The position numbers and the translations under genes are program-made. A DNA stretch of 64,000 nt from Prochilodus magdalenae. Lineage: Eukaryota; Chordata; Actinopteri; Characiformes; Prochilodontidae. The first letter of the stretch is position 1. Every line of letters begins with the position of its first letter. Location: positions 57,501 through 121,500 of the forward strand of contig JAMWET010006980.1 of assembly GCA_024036415.1 (NCBI GenBank), given 5' to 3'. The notes below the pieces were generated by a model. The model did not search any database. It was given only the letters and a program-made list of their open reading frames with translations, and was not told where the DNA came from. This document shows positions 1 through 11,365 of this stretch, piece after piece.

Positions 1-725
1 ACACGGGAGAGAAGCCGTATCGCTGCTCGGAATGTGGGAGGAGCTTCAATCAGCAAAGTCCTCTCCAGCGACACCAGCGCATCCACACGGCGCAGAATCC
101 ATACCATTGTGTAGACTGTGGGATCTGTTTTAGAGACCGGGGTACTCTCAAAAAACACCAGCGCATCCACACGGGGGAGAAGCCGTATTACTGCTCGGAG
201 TGCGGGAAGAGTTTTAATCAGCAGGGCAACTTCCAGCGACACCAGCGCATCCACACCGGAGAGAAGCCGTACCAGTGTTCCGAATGTGGGATGTGTTTCC
301 GAGACCGAGGTACTCTCCAAAAACACCAGCGCATTCACACCGGAGAGAAGCCGTACCACTGCCCAGAGTGTGGGAAGTGTTTCAACCAGCACAGTCACCT
401 CCAGCGACACCAGCGCATCCACACCGGAGAGAAGCCCTTCCATTGCTCGGACTGCGGAATCCGTTTCAGAGACAACGATACCCTGAAAAAGCACCAGCGC
501 ATTCACACGGGAGAGAAGCCGTATTACTGCACCGAATGTGGGAAGAGTTTTAATATCCAGGGTAACCTACAGCAGCACCAGCGCGTTCACACCGGGGAGA
601 AGCCCTATTACTGCTCTGAGTGCAGGCAGAGCTTCAGACATTTGAGTACCTTAAAGACACACAAGTGCGCTAAGAGAGAGGAACCCTCCACCGTGGGAGC
701 TGGTGAAAACGAAATCCCCCTTTAG
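1..725 (+). CDS. C2H2 zinc-finger protein, 3' part (8 fingers)
   Basis: The reading frame is open from the window edge (first full codon at base 3) to a TAG at 723-725. It encodes tandem C2H2 (Krueppel-type) fingers joined by TGEKP linkers, so the product is inferred to be a nuclear DNA-binding protein. Eight finger units are visible. Fingers 2, 4 and 6 share a CFRDRGTL-like or RFRDNDTL recognition helix and alternate with FNQ-type fingers, which suggests growth by two-finger duplication. The last finger ends THKCAKRE: the second zinc-binding histidine is replaced by lysine, so it is probably degenerate. A short acidic tail follows. The start and any N-terminal domain lie outside the window. 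A KRAB or other effector domain cannot be assessed. Target DNA is unknown. Confidence 0.9.
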   Translation, partial: TGEKPYRCSECGRSFNQQSPLQRHQRIHTAQNPYHCVDCGICFRDRGTLKKHQRIHTGEKPYYCSECGKSFNQQGNFQRHQRIHTGEKPYQCSECGMCFRDRGTLQKHQRIHTGEKPYHCPECGKCFNQHSHLQRHQRIHTGEKPFHCSDCGIRFRDNDTLKKHQRIHTGEKPYYCTECGKSFNIQGNLQQHQRVHTGEKPYYCSECRQSFRHLSTLKTHKCAKREEPSTVGAGENEIPL

Positions 726-1009
726 GCAGACATGAATGAGGTCATGGGGTTTTATGGTTTACAGTGGTGCTTGAAAGTTTGTGAACCGTTTAGACTTTGG
801 TTATTATGTGTGTTTCTGCACAGATAATGTCAAAATACAATCAGGTTTTTGCACGAGTCCCAAATGTAGAGACAGAGAACACACGAAACACTGGGACACT
901 TTATTGAGGCCATTAATTATTGGGGAAAATGATCCGGTGTTTCAGATCTGTGAGGGTAAAAGGATGTGAACTAGAAGCTAAATGTTTTTCCGCCAGCTGT
1001 TGTAGAAAT
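726..1009. other. 3' flank of the first zinc-finger gene
   Basis: AT-rich non-coding DNA after the stop codon. I see no gene and no convincing poly(A) signal here; the first AATAAA downstream is at 1577-1582, beyond a transposon relic. Confidence 0.5.
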
Positions 1010-1200
1010 TTCATCCTGTTTCTCCGTGTAGAACATCTCCAACTCTGTTATGGTGGTGGGTTTCCTCACATGAATTGCTCAGTTCAGGTCCTTCCAGAAC
1101 ATTCCTGTTGGATTAAGGCCAGGACTTTTCTCCTTTAACCACCTTTGGTAGAATAACTTGTATTCTTAGGTTCGTTGTCTTTCTGCATGCCCTACGTTCC
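1010..1200 (-). mobile_element. Tc1/mariner transposase relic
   Basis: Read on the minus strand, this stretch gives pieces of the C-terminal DDE region of a Tc1-like transposase: a QKDNEPKNTS segment (family form DNDPKHT) followed after a frame break by SPG/LNPT/EMFWKDL-like residues (family form SPDLNPIE.LW). Stops and frameshifts interrupt it, so it is a dead fragment. No terminal inverted repeats were located. Confidence 0.6.
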
Positions 1201-2723
1201 CATTAGATCCAGTTTACAAAACTGTCCCAAAGAAGTCCCATCGGTATATAAAACATCTTTCCAATAGCTTTTTGACTTTTGACATACTATTTTTGCCAAC
1301 TGGAGGCTGGAATCAAGATTCTTTTTGGAGAGCAGTGAGTTTCTCTTTCCAACCCCACTATGCACGTCATTGTTGTTCAGCGTTCTCTTGGAAAGGCCTG
1401 ACCTTTGCCACTCACAGTTTGTAATATTGAATCATTGTCCCTAATAAGTTAACAGCTAATTGTGTGGTTGTAGTCTCATTAGTTTAATGGGGTTCTCTTT
1501 ATCTACATTTTGGGCATGTACAAATCGGATTATATTTTTTATGGTGTATATTATGCAAATAATGTAAATGACAAATAATAAATGGGTTCACTACCAAACT
1601 TCAGGCACATCTGTAGTCGTCTAGGAGCAGATGTGGACAAAGCACAGTGGTTTTGTACTGGAGTAGAAGTATTTTGTGTTCTGTATACAGAAACCTCCAG
1701 TAGAAGTAAAACTGTGCTTGGTTCCACATGTATGAATGTTCAAAGTATTTTGAAAGTACTTGTTTAGTTTTTGTAGTTACTGTGTAATATTGTTATCATG
1801 AATAAGCTCTATTCAGTAGACCTGTTCACCCATGGAATGACATGCTGGATAGAAGAAAACGTTTTCTTGGAAGTTCAGCTGCTTTGAGAGAGAGAAGTAT
1901 CCTTGACTACCCATACACAAACTAATGCCAATTTCATTTCAGCATTTTACTGCCCATCTGCTCCAGCATCTGCTCACAAGATCACCATTCCACACTTTTG
2001 CTCAGCTGCCAATATTTATATGATTAAAAAGGCTTAATTATAAAGCACTGTAGAGCACCAAAGTCATGCAACTGTCCAAGGCTGGACTGGGACTGTTATT
2101 CAGGCTGGGACTGTTGGTCCAATGTAGTTGCACTCATCAAAAACTCTGTGCAAACTCTGTGCATCAAAAAAACTATGTTCCAGTCTGTGTAAAACTCTCC
2201 ATCTGAGATACATAGCCATTTATTCAGACAGTAAGCACATATATACGCAATAAACACTAAAGTTATACAATAAATAAAAGTAAACAAACCATCAGGATAT
2301 TAGTTTTGTGTTGGATGTATGATCTTTACAATGTGCCAAATAATGTGGATGTTCTTCAGTCCTAATAGAAAAGCATTCCCCATGAAGTTGTTTGAGACTG
2401 TGGAAGAGTAGATGAAGCTACATCATCGTGCAGGGAGGTGATTTAGGGAGGCTATTTTGTTCGTTTGGTTTTTTATTTTATTTTTTATTTTTTTTGAGCT
2501 ACAAATGAATTTCATGTGTTTTATATATTTACATTAGTAGCTTGAGGTACTTAAATAAAAACTATAAAACATTTTAATATACACTACAGGACTATAATAC
2601 ATATACACAGTACTAAACAACGCAATAGTTCTGTTTATCCAAATACTGTTTTAAATAACTGTAATATGAAGTTATATAAAATACATAACTGCACAAAGAA
2701 ATATCAGTAAATTAGACATGAAC
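1201..2723. other. Intergenic, no gene seen
   Basis: AT-rich sequence with short ORFs that lack codon character. AATAAA at 1577-1582 could serve the upstream zinc-finger gene, but the distance of about 850 bases makes this uncertain. A poly-T/TTTTA tract lies near 2470-2500. Confidence 0.4.
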
Positions 2724-2847
2724 GTGGGTGTGGCTCAGTGGAGAAGACCATTACACACTAAGGCACTACCACATCATCTGGGATGTGGGGGGGTTTGATT
2801 CCCGCTCTTAGCTCTTATCCAGAGCTAAATGCCATAAATGTAAATAA
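2724..2847 (+). mobile_element. tRNA-derived SINE
   Basis: A pol III A-box-like TGGCTCAGTGG (2731-2741) is followed by a B-box-like GGTTTGATTCC (2792-2802). The copy then runs directly into the tail GAGCTAAATGCCATAAATG, which ends many fish SINEs. The short distance from B box to tail suggests an internally deleted copy. Confidence 0.7.
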
Positions 2848-3059
2848 ACCATATATTGTACAATCACTTGATATAATTCATAAAACAGGTTCATTACACA
2901 AAATTAAGAACACAGATTCCAGGTTTTTCACAGCTATCCTATTCACAGCTATCCTAAAAAGATCACAAGGATCTCCAATAAAACTCCATGTCTTCCATGA
3001 AGTGTAAATTAAAAGGGGATCTAGTCGTTTACATTTTGCACCTACGTATGTAGAGGTTT

Positions 3060-3525
3060 GTGCCTCCCGCGCTGAGATCGGCTTGTCCTGATTGGTCAGC
3101 TGGAAAGGGCGTTCCCATTACCCCAGCACCATATAGGAATTTGAGCGACTACTATAAAACACAGTTCAGTTTTTGTTCTTATTAATCTGTGACGTAACTT
3201 CTAGTGGATCCAAGATCATTAATAAAATGAACTGCAGATCATAAATCCTATTTTAGAATACCTCATAGTGGCGCTGCTCTTATCCAATCAGCATCGCAGA
3301 AGAGAGATGCCCCTGACCAATCAGAGGGCTGTTACTAGGCAGAACTAGCCCGTTGCTTGTGTAAGCGATTGGCCACGGTGTCTCTTAGGGAAAGCTCCGG
3401 GCGCGAGGGCTGGTAAACAGAGCTAGCTAACATGCTAACTCGGGGCAGTCGTTTAGAGTCGGTTTGAGGGAACCGAGCGCGGAACCGTAGATGTTACCCT
3501 GACCGGGCTGTTGTTTCAGTAAGGT
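3060..3525 (+). promoter_or_regulatory. CpG-rich promoter / 5' exon region for the 5105 zinc-finger gene
   Basis: A GC-rich island stands out in AT-rich DNA. It holds four CCAAT boxes: reverse at 3091 and 3368, forward at 3284 and 3317. The two forward boxes are 33 bp apart, the spacing typical of paired NF-Y sites. GTGGCGCTG at 3268-3276 is shared with the 5' regions of the two following zinc-finger genes. No TATA box is obvious. A first, non-coding exon probably ends near 3520, where AAG|GTTAGT could be a donor. The assignment to the downstream gene is inferred from position and orientation. Confidence 0.55.
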
Positions 3526-5046
3526 TAGTAAATGTAGACCAGTTTGGGTGAGTACAGATTTATAACTGTAGGCTGTTTACGGCCCGACACTGTTACTCTG
3601 TGACTACTCGCTAAAGGCTCCCATTGTGGAGGGTTCATATTTTGGGTTGCTGTGTTTGATGCTGACTCTACGCAGCTCTCCAGCTGTTGTGTCGTTTACC
3701 CTGCTCATTTGCACTTCATACATATAGACCAGGTATGTACCTCATGTAAGGGAATCTGAATTCTGATATATCAACCAAGCCATTCTGACCTGTAGTCAGG
3801 TCTGTTCCCAGTGGTGGTGAATGGAACCAGACGTCCACCTCTGAAAACTCCCTCACAGAAAGTTACTACCTGAAGTACTCGACTGATTTCGGAGACTTTG
3901 ATCACTCTGTTGTAGTTTTGTGATAAAGTTTTGGTCTAAATTGTATTTAAATCTATTTATTTTTATTAATTCATGGTGCAGGAATAAATAGTATTTCACT
4001 CTGTTTATTTTTTTTATTCCTTCATGGTGGAGGGATACGAGAATGGTGTTCTAAGGCAAAATAGTGCCCAAAGAAAACTTAGTTCTTTAGATTGACTGTT
4101 ATTTTAATCATCATCAATGTTACATATTTAATAGCTCAGAAAACACACAGGTATAGGTTTCAGATTTATTACAAAAATGAGCTGATGAGTTGAATCAGGA
4201 GTGTTAGGAGCAGGTTGCCTCCAGGACCAGGGTTAATGTAGATTTTCTAAAGGCAATGTTTGTTTACTTTATTTTCTTTATGACTTACACACCGTTATAG
4301 GCTACCTGGAAAAGGATAGTGTGTCTGGCTGTTGAGGAGCTTGACTGCCCCAAGTCCAGTGTTCTCAGTGGATTCCATAGGTAAGCTGAGGTGACTGTGG
4401 TAAAAGCTATGTGGAAAAAAAGTCGATTTCTTTCACGCCTCACCAGACCATTTCTTTATTGGTCTCCCATCAGGGCCGTTCTCTTGCTGAAATATGAATG
4501 GAGTTTCTTCAAACTGCTGCCACAAAGCTGTAAAGTAAGTGTACAAAGTAAGTGTGCAGCTCCAGCCCTTTATTCTTCCTCCTCTAAACTTTCACTCTGT
4601 AACAGTACACTATTCTCATTCTGAGCATATTGTGTATATTATATATTTAATGCAGACTGCTGGTTTCATTGCAAAGAGAGCTCAATTAGTTTGGTTAAAC
4701 TGGATATAGTGCAGTGGGGTATGTGAATAATTTTTGATGTGTATTATCTTTTATAATATGGCCCTTGTACTTTTTTTTTTTTATTATTATTTTAGCTGTA
4801 AAATCTCAATGTGATGCTGATCATGTATCTTAAAGATGTTTGAGGTGATGATGTTTTATTTTTGCCATACTGGCACTCTTAAAGCTTGAATCAAGTCATA
4901 GATCTGTCAGAAGGACAGGTATTTCATCTTTGTTTAATTATGGTGTATTTTTTATTATTAATATTTTATTTCTTGTTAGATAAACATTACATTTTGGTTG
5001 TAATGCATATTGAGATTTTCTTGGTTTTGTTTTTTGTTTTTTCCAG
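3526..5046 (+). other. Probable intron of the 5105 zinc-finger gene
   Basis: AT-rich DNA with no recognised element. It ends in a pyrimidine-rich tract and TTCCAG at 5041-5046, a good 3' splice site 58 bases before the ATG. Confidence 0.45.
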
Positions 5047-5104
5047 AAAGTCCATATATACCGTCCAAGTTTACTGCTGAAACGAGGTTAGAAGATACAG
5101 GAAC

Positions 5105-6382
5105 ATGAGGTCCAGAAGAAGCTCCAGTACTGTGCAAATACCATCTGGTACTCTCGGCACTAACACATCTGTAAAAGGAATGCTGAAAAAAACCGTAAGG
5201 GAGAAACCTCACTGCTGCCCCGGGTGTGAAAAGAGATTTACCTGCAAGTCTGAACTGCAACGGCACCAGCATGTTCACACGGGAGAGAAACCGTATCACT
5301 GCTTGGAATGTGGGCAGAGTTTTACTCGACAGGGAACGCTTGAACTTCACCAGTTTATTCACACAGGCGAGAGGCCATACGAATGCTTCGAGTGTGGGAA
5401 GAGCTTTAAAGACAGCAGCACCCTCGCGAAGCACCGGCGCATTCACACAGGGGAAAGGCCACATCGATGCTCAGAGTGTGGTAGGAGTTTCATTCAACTG
5501 AGCATCCTTACACGACACATGCTCGTTCACACGGGAGAGAGGCCCTACCACTGCACAGAGTGTGGGAAGACTTATAAACAACGGAGATGCCTACAAGCCC
5601 ACCAGCGCGTTCACACCGGAGTAAAGCCGTATTACTGCCCAGAGTGCGGCAAGAGTTTCAGACAAGAAGGTTTCCTCAAGGCACACCGGCGGATTCACAC
5701 GGGAGAGAAGCCGTATCAGTGCTCGGAATGTGGGAAGAGTTTTACTCAGCCAAGTCATCTCAGTCAACACCTACTCTGCCACACGGGAGTGAAATCACAC
5801 CAGTGCTTAGCGTGTTCGAAGTGCTTTGCCAGAAAGGGCGACCTTCAAAAACACCAGCGCGTTCACACGGGACAGAAACCGCATCAGTGCTCAGAATGTG
5901 GGAAGAGTTTTACTCGTCTGAATACTCTCCGACTACATGTGCGCATTCACACAGGCCAGAAGCCCTTTCAGTGTTCGGAGTGTTCAAAGAGCTTCAGTCG
6001 ACAGTGTTATCTCAAACTACACGAACGTGTTCACACGGGCAAGAAGCCGTATCGCTGCTCCGAGTGCGGGAGGAGTTTTTCTCAACAGGGTAGTCTGCAA
6101 GGCCACCAGCGCATTCACACCGGAGAGAAGCCGTATCCCTGCCCGGAGTGCGGAAAGAGCTTTTCTCAAAAGGGCCATCTCCAAATACATCAGCGTGTCC
6201 ACACAGGGGAGAAGCCCTATTACTGTTTCCAGTGTGGAAAGAGTTTTGCCCGTCCGGCTAATCTCCAAGTACACCAGCGCATTCACACTGGAGAGAAACC
6301 GTATCAGTGTACAGAGTGCACAAAGAGTTTCCAAACTACACGATCCCTCAAAAATCACAAGTGTGTTCATGCAGTAGAGTAG
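5105..6382 (+). CDS. C2H2 zinc-finger protein, 14 fingers (425 aa)
   Basis: A single coding exon with an ATG at 5105, just after the 3' splice site at 5046. The first ~35 residues are a short Ser/Arg/Thr-rich leader containing RSRRSSS and SGTL, also seen in the 9621 paralogue. The rest is 14 consecutive C2H2 fingers (CX2CX12HX3H, TGEKP-type linkers). All fingers keep both cysteines and both histidines. The last finger ends HKCVH, intact here although its counterpart in the first gene has lost the final His. No KRAB, SCAN, BTB or FISNA domain is visible, so only DNA binding in the nucleus can be inferred. It belongs to the head-to-tail plus-strand cluster. Two AATAAA signals follow at 6628 and 6648. 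Confidence 0.93.
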   Translation: MRSRRSSSTVQIPSGTLGTNTSVKGMLKKTVREKPHCCPGCEKRFTCKSELQRHQHVHTGEKPYHCLECGQSFTRQGTLELHQFIHTGERPYECFECGKSFKDSSTLAKHRRIHTGERPHRCSECGRSFIQLSILTRHMLVHTGERPYHCTECGKTYKQRRCLQAHQRVHTGVKPYYCPECGKSFRQEGFLKAHRRIHTGEKPYQCSECGKSFTQPSHLSQHLLCHTGVKSHQCLACSKCFARKGDLQKHQRVHTGQKPHQCSECGKSFTRLNTLRLHVRIHTGQKPFQCSECSKSFSRQCYLKLHERVHTGKKPYRCSECGRSFSQQGSLQGHQRIHTGEKPYPCPECGKSFSQKGHLQIHQRVHTGEKPYYCFQCGKSFARPANLQVHQRIHTGEKPYQCTECTKSFQTTRSLKNHKCVHAVE

Positions 6383-6627
6383 CTGTATTGGAGCTCAGAG
6401 TTCAGGGATTTTCACACCGGAAAGAAATTCCTTGCCTGTGGAACGTGCGAGAAGACGTACATTGACACGGACCACACTGGGGCACTATGAGCAGGGATGC
6501 ACTGTAACAGCATTCTGGGTTCACGAATGTGGCAGGAATGGTGGCTTTGATTTCCTTTATGAGTTCAGAGTACTCTGTTCCCAAAGTAGGGAATTCTGTG
6601 GCCCTTTTTTTGTACTATTGTGAAGTT

Positions 6628-6653
6628 AATAAAATTCCACAAGCAGTAATAAA
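6628..6653 (+). terminator. Poly(A) signals of the 14-finger gene
   Basis: Two AATAAA hexamers (6628-6633 and 6648-6653) lie about 250 bases after the stop codon at 6382, followed by a TG-rich stretch, the usual layout of a polyadenylation site. Confidence 0.7.
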
Positions 6654-6659
6654 TGTCTG

Positions 6660-7250
6660 TGTGCTGTCGTATTTCCTTTGACCTTTGCAGCCGTTTCCAT
6701 ATCTGGTGTAGTTGGTGTAACTATAGTGATGATTGTATTTGTATGCTGATATGGGAATTGTTAGCTGATATGGGATATTTCCTGTATACATCTGCTAATG
6801 TGGAATACCAGTTCTTTTGACCATCTCCTTGTTTTTGGAAGGGGATTCTATCTTCTATCTCATCTCCTCAGAAACATCCTCATTAGGCAGTTTATATACA
6901 TGTTTGGGAAGCAGCGAAGGCGAGTTAAGATGGCTGCTTGTGTAAACGTTGGGGTCTTTTTAAAGAGGGGCAATGACGGTGGCTCATTTGGGAACAGCTT
7001 TTTGTAACTTGTAGGCTTCGAGATCGGAAGAATAGATCTTCAGTTGTGTCTTTTTTGAACATAAATTTCAAATTGCCATCGAGTCATATTACCATGATGA
7101 GTTCCTGTAATGGCATCAGATTGAGAAAAAGGCCCTACGGGCTTTTCCCTTCCCCTTTAAAGTGACCTCTTTTGGAGATACAAGGTTCTGAAAGGGACCA
7201 TAAGAGTTTATTTGTGCCTGGTCTGGCTTAACTCAGTTTGTCAACTATCT
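6660..7250. other. Intergenic, nothing recognised
   Basis: No ORF with coding character, RNA gene or known repeat seen. Confidence 0.4.
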
Positions 7251-7254
7251 AGAC

Positions 7255-7765
7255 CAACTGTCCCACACAGTTTATGCTTCTCCAGCTTTAACACGCACAC
7301 TGTAACCCAGTTATGGGTTGTAGGTAGTTAATGAGCTGGCCTGTTACTGACCAGTCATTCCCAACCCTGTTCCTGAAGGGCCCCCAGCCCTGTACAGTTT
7401 ATGCTGCTCCTGCTTTACCACACACACCAACTCAGTTATGGACTCTTAATTAGTTGGGCAGGGTGTGTTGGGAGATCTGAATTGGCCTTCCAGGACCAGT
7501 GGTACCCAACTCTGCACAGTTTATGCTGCTCCTGCTTTACCACACACACACTGTAACTCAGTTATGGGCTCTTAATTAGATGGGCAGGGTGTGTTGGGAG
7601 ATCTGCATTGGGCTTTCAGGACCAGTGGTACCCAACCCTGTACAGTTTATGCTGTTCCTGCTTTACCACACACACTGTAACTCAGTTATGGGCTATTAAT
7701 TAGATGGGCAGGCTGTGTTGGGAGATGGACCAGGTTTGAGAAACATTGATCTTGACCAGTGGTAC
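7255..7765. repeat. Degenerate tandem repeat, about 4 copies of ~125 bp
   Basis: The phrase ACAGTTTATGCT recurs at about 7266, 7394, 7516 and 7641. Each copy also has a TTACCACACACAC block, AACTCAGTTATGGGCT, and TGGGCAGG(G/C)TGTGTTGGGAGAT. The copies are clearly homologous but diverged. The repeated ACCAGTGGTACCCAAC phrase resembles a common dispersed fish repeat; its class is not identified. Confidence 0.75.
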
Positions 7766-7924
7766 CCAACCCTGGCGCTGGAGGACCCCCTGTTTTTGTC
7801 CTGGCTGAAATGACCAGGATTGAATCTGCCTGATCTGTAGCTCGTTGCCTCGCTGTATACCTGGGCAGAACTGACCTCCATGTCGATCCATCTGGTTCTT
7901 AAATCAATAAGAATCAGGAGAACA

Positions 7925-8128
7925 TAAAGTTTCACTGGACCCCTCGTGACCACGTGGTTATAGCGTGAAGCCCCCCCGCTCCTCAGGCGGTGGCGCTAAC
8001 TCGGTAACAGCGGTGCTGGAGCTCCAGCGAGGTGGAGAAGAAGATGATTCCGCTGCGCGTTCATACGGTTATGTAATCTTCGGTGCGGTGTTGTTGGAGG
8101 AACCGATCCAGGAGCGGAACTCCGGAAG
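7925..8128 (+). promoter_or_regulatory. Promoter / non-coding first exon of the 9621 zinc-finger gene
   Basis: A GC-rich block contains GGTGGCGCTAA (7989-7999) followed by GGAGAAGAAGAT. It ends in CGGAAG|GTGAGG, a good 5' splice site with the exon end at 8128. The same two motifs, in the same order, occur at 13850-13900 upstream of the 17075 gene, so the two first exons look paralogous. TATA-less. The link to the coding exon at 9621 (3' splice site TTTCAG near 9495) is inferred. Confidence 0.55.
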
Positions 8129-8549
8129 GTGAGGAGGTGTTTCACAGCGTTTCTCTCGTTTGTGAAAGTCTTTAGCACAAACGGATGGAGGGATGTTTCC
8201 CGAGCATCGGACAGGTTCCAATCTGAGCCAACAAAGAGGCAGCCTCGATCAGACTGGGCTGCTGTTGTGCTGGAGCACGTCTGATGGGTTCCCTGCTGGG
8301 TTCTAGCTAAACGTTGAGCAGTATGGATGTGTTTCCAGAGGAGTCACGTTTAAAGCAGCTCTGTTAACGTCTCTGCCTGTCGGTCAAACGCGCCCCTCCT
8401 AAAGCCCACCATTCGTTTATTTAAGCAGTCTAGACGTGTTCCTAAGTCCCGCAGTGTTTACACGGCCGAAAGCCAGCTTTAAGGCATCACGAAACGCCTT
8501 ATTTTCATCAACGACAGAGTCCACCTCCAACTTCATTCCAGTAATAAAC

Positions 8550-8550
<1 letters not shown>

Positions 8551-8585
<35 letters not shown>
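8551..8585. repeat. (TAT)n microsatellite
   Basis: About 11-12 perfect TAT triplets in the presumed intron of the 9621 gene. Confidence 0.95.
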
Positions 8586-8824
8586 GTGCAGATAATATAC
8601 AAGCAATAAGAATATCTGCACAACACACAAGTCAATCTAAAAGTGTACAACTTACAAAATTACAAAAAGTTATACAGATACAAAATAAACCAAATAAAAT
8701 AAACAGGTCAGTAATAAATATATTTAAATACAATATATCAAGTAAATGAATAAACAAATAGATGCAAAAAAAAGAAAAAGATACACATGCATACGCTTTT
8801 CTTTCAGTCATTACTGTCTGTTAG

Positions 8825-8895
8825 TTCAGGGAGTTGAACTGGTGACCCTCCAGTCACAAGACTAGCTCTCTAACCTCCAGCCCACGACCTTGTGG
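8825..8895 (-). mobile_element. SINE fragment, minus strand
   Basis: On the minus strand this reads GAGGTTAGAGAGCTAG, then GTCACCAGTTCAACTCCC, the body and degenerate B box of a tRNA-derived fish SINE. Only about 70 bp are recognisable. Confidence 0.5.
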
Positions 8896-9124
8896 ATGGT
8901 GTGGAAGGGATTTGAACATGTGTATGATAGCTTGCTGTAAGGATTCTGTTTAGCTTTTTACTTTAGCACTGTGGTTCAGTGTTGACTTATTTCTACAGGC
9001 AAACCATCTTCAGTTCCCAAGGTTTATAATGGTCCCAGTGACTGACATGCAGTTTCTTGCTGTTCTTTGTTTGATTCGGGTAATATTCAGGAGATCACAA
9101 GATGCCATCACCTCCACCTTCTGT

Positions 9125-9275
9125 TGTAGAACTCAATGTTGAGTCTGTACGTTTGGCTTTGTCTTGTTGAAACCTCTGTTGTGTCCCTAGGTCTAGGTTC
9201 TTGGCTAATAGAATAAAATTCTCTTCCAGAATCTCCTGGTGTATCACTCCATTCATGACATGTATGGCCCTAGTA
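9125..9275 (-). mobile_element. Tc1-like transposase relic
   Basis: The minus strand can be read as MNGVIHQEILEENFILLAK, then a RFQQDKAKR segment, matching the stretch of Tc1-like transposases around the second catalytic Asp (family form QQDNDPKHT). The catalytic context is degraded and no ends are visible, so it is a non-functional fragment. Confidence 0.55.
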
Positions 9276-9608
9276 CTGTGTAAAGAGTCCTGCCCTTTAT
9301 TATTATATATTTATACACAAATAGATCATAAATAGATGTAACTTGAAATTTCCTGAAGATGCTATGGCCACCATTTATTCAGAAAAATGGTAAATAAATC
9401 TCTGTTAACATCCGTCTGTGATTTTGGGTAAACTGACCAACTAGACTTCGATGTAATGGTGTGTGTTTATGTTTGGTTTCATTTTCTCTTTCAGAAATCA
9501 GTGAATTCTCTTGGAAGTCCTCTTCTGCTTGCAGCGTCTACTTTCCTGCCCAGCATATCTCTACACACACATCAGGACATTCCACCGAGTGGAATGTTAA
9601 GCCACTGA

Positions 9609-10400
<792 letters not shown>

Positions 10401-10563
10401 GAAGGGCTGGCCTGTCCTAACAGCACTGAAGACTGAGCTACAGGTGTGAGGACACGCAGAGCACAGCAGTGGTACTAGATGAGGTTGAAGTGGAGAACCG
10501 AAGGTTTATACAGTAACAGTGTTGCACTAGAACGTGTACAGATCTCTTTGTACATACACCCAT

Positions 10564-11365
10564 CAGTCCTAACATTAAAACCACCTACTCGTATGTACAC
10601 TCCACCCACCATACAGGACACTCTGTAGGTGTACAGGTCCAGACTGTAGTCCATCTGTTTCTCTGTGTACTGTATTACCCTGTTCTTCAATGGGCAGGAC
10701 CCCCACAGGACCACCACAGAGCAGGTATGATGTGGGTGGTGGATCATTCTCAGCACTGCAGGGACACTGACGTGGTGGTGGTGTGTTAGTGTGTGTGGTG
10801 CCGGTGTGAGTGGATCAGACACAGCAGTGCTGCTGGAGTGTTGAGACACTGTGTCCACTCACTGTCCACTCTATTAGACACTCCTACCTTGCTGGTCCAC
10901 CTTGTAGATGGACAGTCAGAGACGATAGCTCATCTGCTGCTGCACAGTACAGTGTTGGTCATCCTCTAGTCCTTCATCAGTGCCCACAGGACGCTGCCCC
11001 CACAGGACGCTGCCCCCACAGGACGCTGCCCCACAGGACGCTGCCCCACAGGACGCTGCCCCACAGAACGCTGCCCCACAGGACGCTGTTGGCTGGATAG
11101 TTCTGGTTGGTGGACGATTCTCAGTCCAGTAGTGACACTGAGGTGTCCAGCAGTGCTGAGAATGATCCAACCCCCACATAGTACCTGCTCTGTGGTGGTC
11201 CTTTGGGGGTCCTGACCATTGAAGAACAGGGTAATACAGTATACAGAGAAACAGATGGACTACAGTCTGGACCTGTACACCTACAGAGTGTCCTACATGG
11301 TGAGGGTAGGTGATGAGATGGATAAAGAGTGTAGATACACTGAGGTGGTCATAATGTTAGGCCTG
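10564..11365. mobile_element. Palindromic non-autonomous DNA transposon (~802 bp)
   Basis: The two ends are long inverted repeats: left CAGTCCTAACATTAAAACC, right (reverse complement) CAGGCCTAACATTATGACC. The inverted similarity continues inwards for well over 100 bp, including the segments around CAGACTGTAGTCCATCTG on the left and its complement on the right. No transposase ORF is present. Partial copies occur at 19143-19325 and 46463-46570. No clear target-site duplication was found, so the superfamily is not assigned. Confidence 0.75.
10981..11090. repeat. 15-16-bp minisatellite inside the palindromic transposon
   Basis: About seven copies of CCCCACAGGACGCTG(C) in tandem near the middle of the palindromic element. 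Early copies have five Cs and later ones four. The repetitive ORFs this creates are not genes. Confidence 0.9.

Noticed and set aside
5226..6377. Other-frame ORFs across zinc-finger exons (for example ...HRREAVPLL... or ...ERSRITAQ...)
   Set aside because: These are shadows of the repeated TGEKPYHC linker read out of frame; the same pattern occurs in every zinc-finger exon.
7019..7040. GAGATCGGAAGAATAGATC, reminiscent of a sequencing adapter
   Set aside because: Only about 11 bases agree with the common adapter and it then diverges; chance similarity inside otherwise continuous genomic sequence.
7120..7160. Hairpin-like AAAAAGGCCCTACGGGCTTTT resembling a bacterial terminator
   Set aside because: The context is a vertebrate genome with no gene ending there; rho-independent termination does not apply.
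10810..11179. ORFs with HRTLPHRTLP-type repeats
   Set aside because: They are products of the 15-bp minisatellite inside the palindromic transposon.
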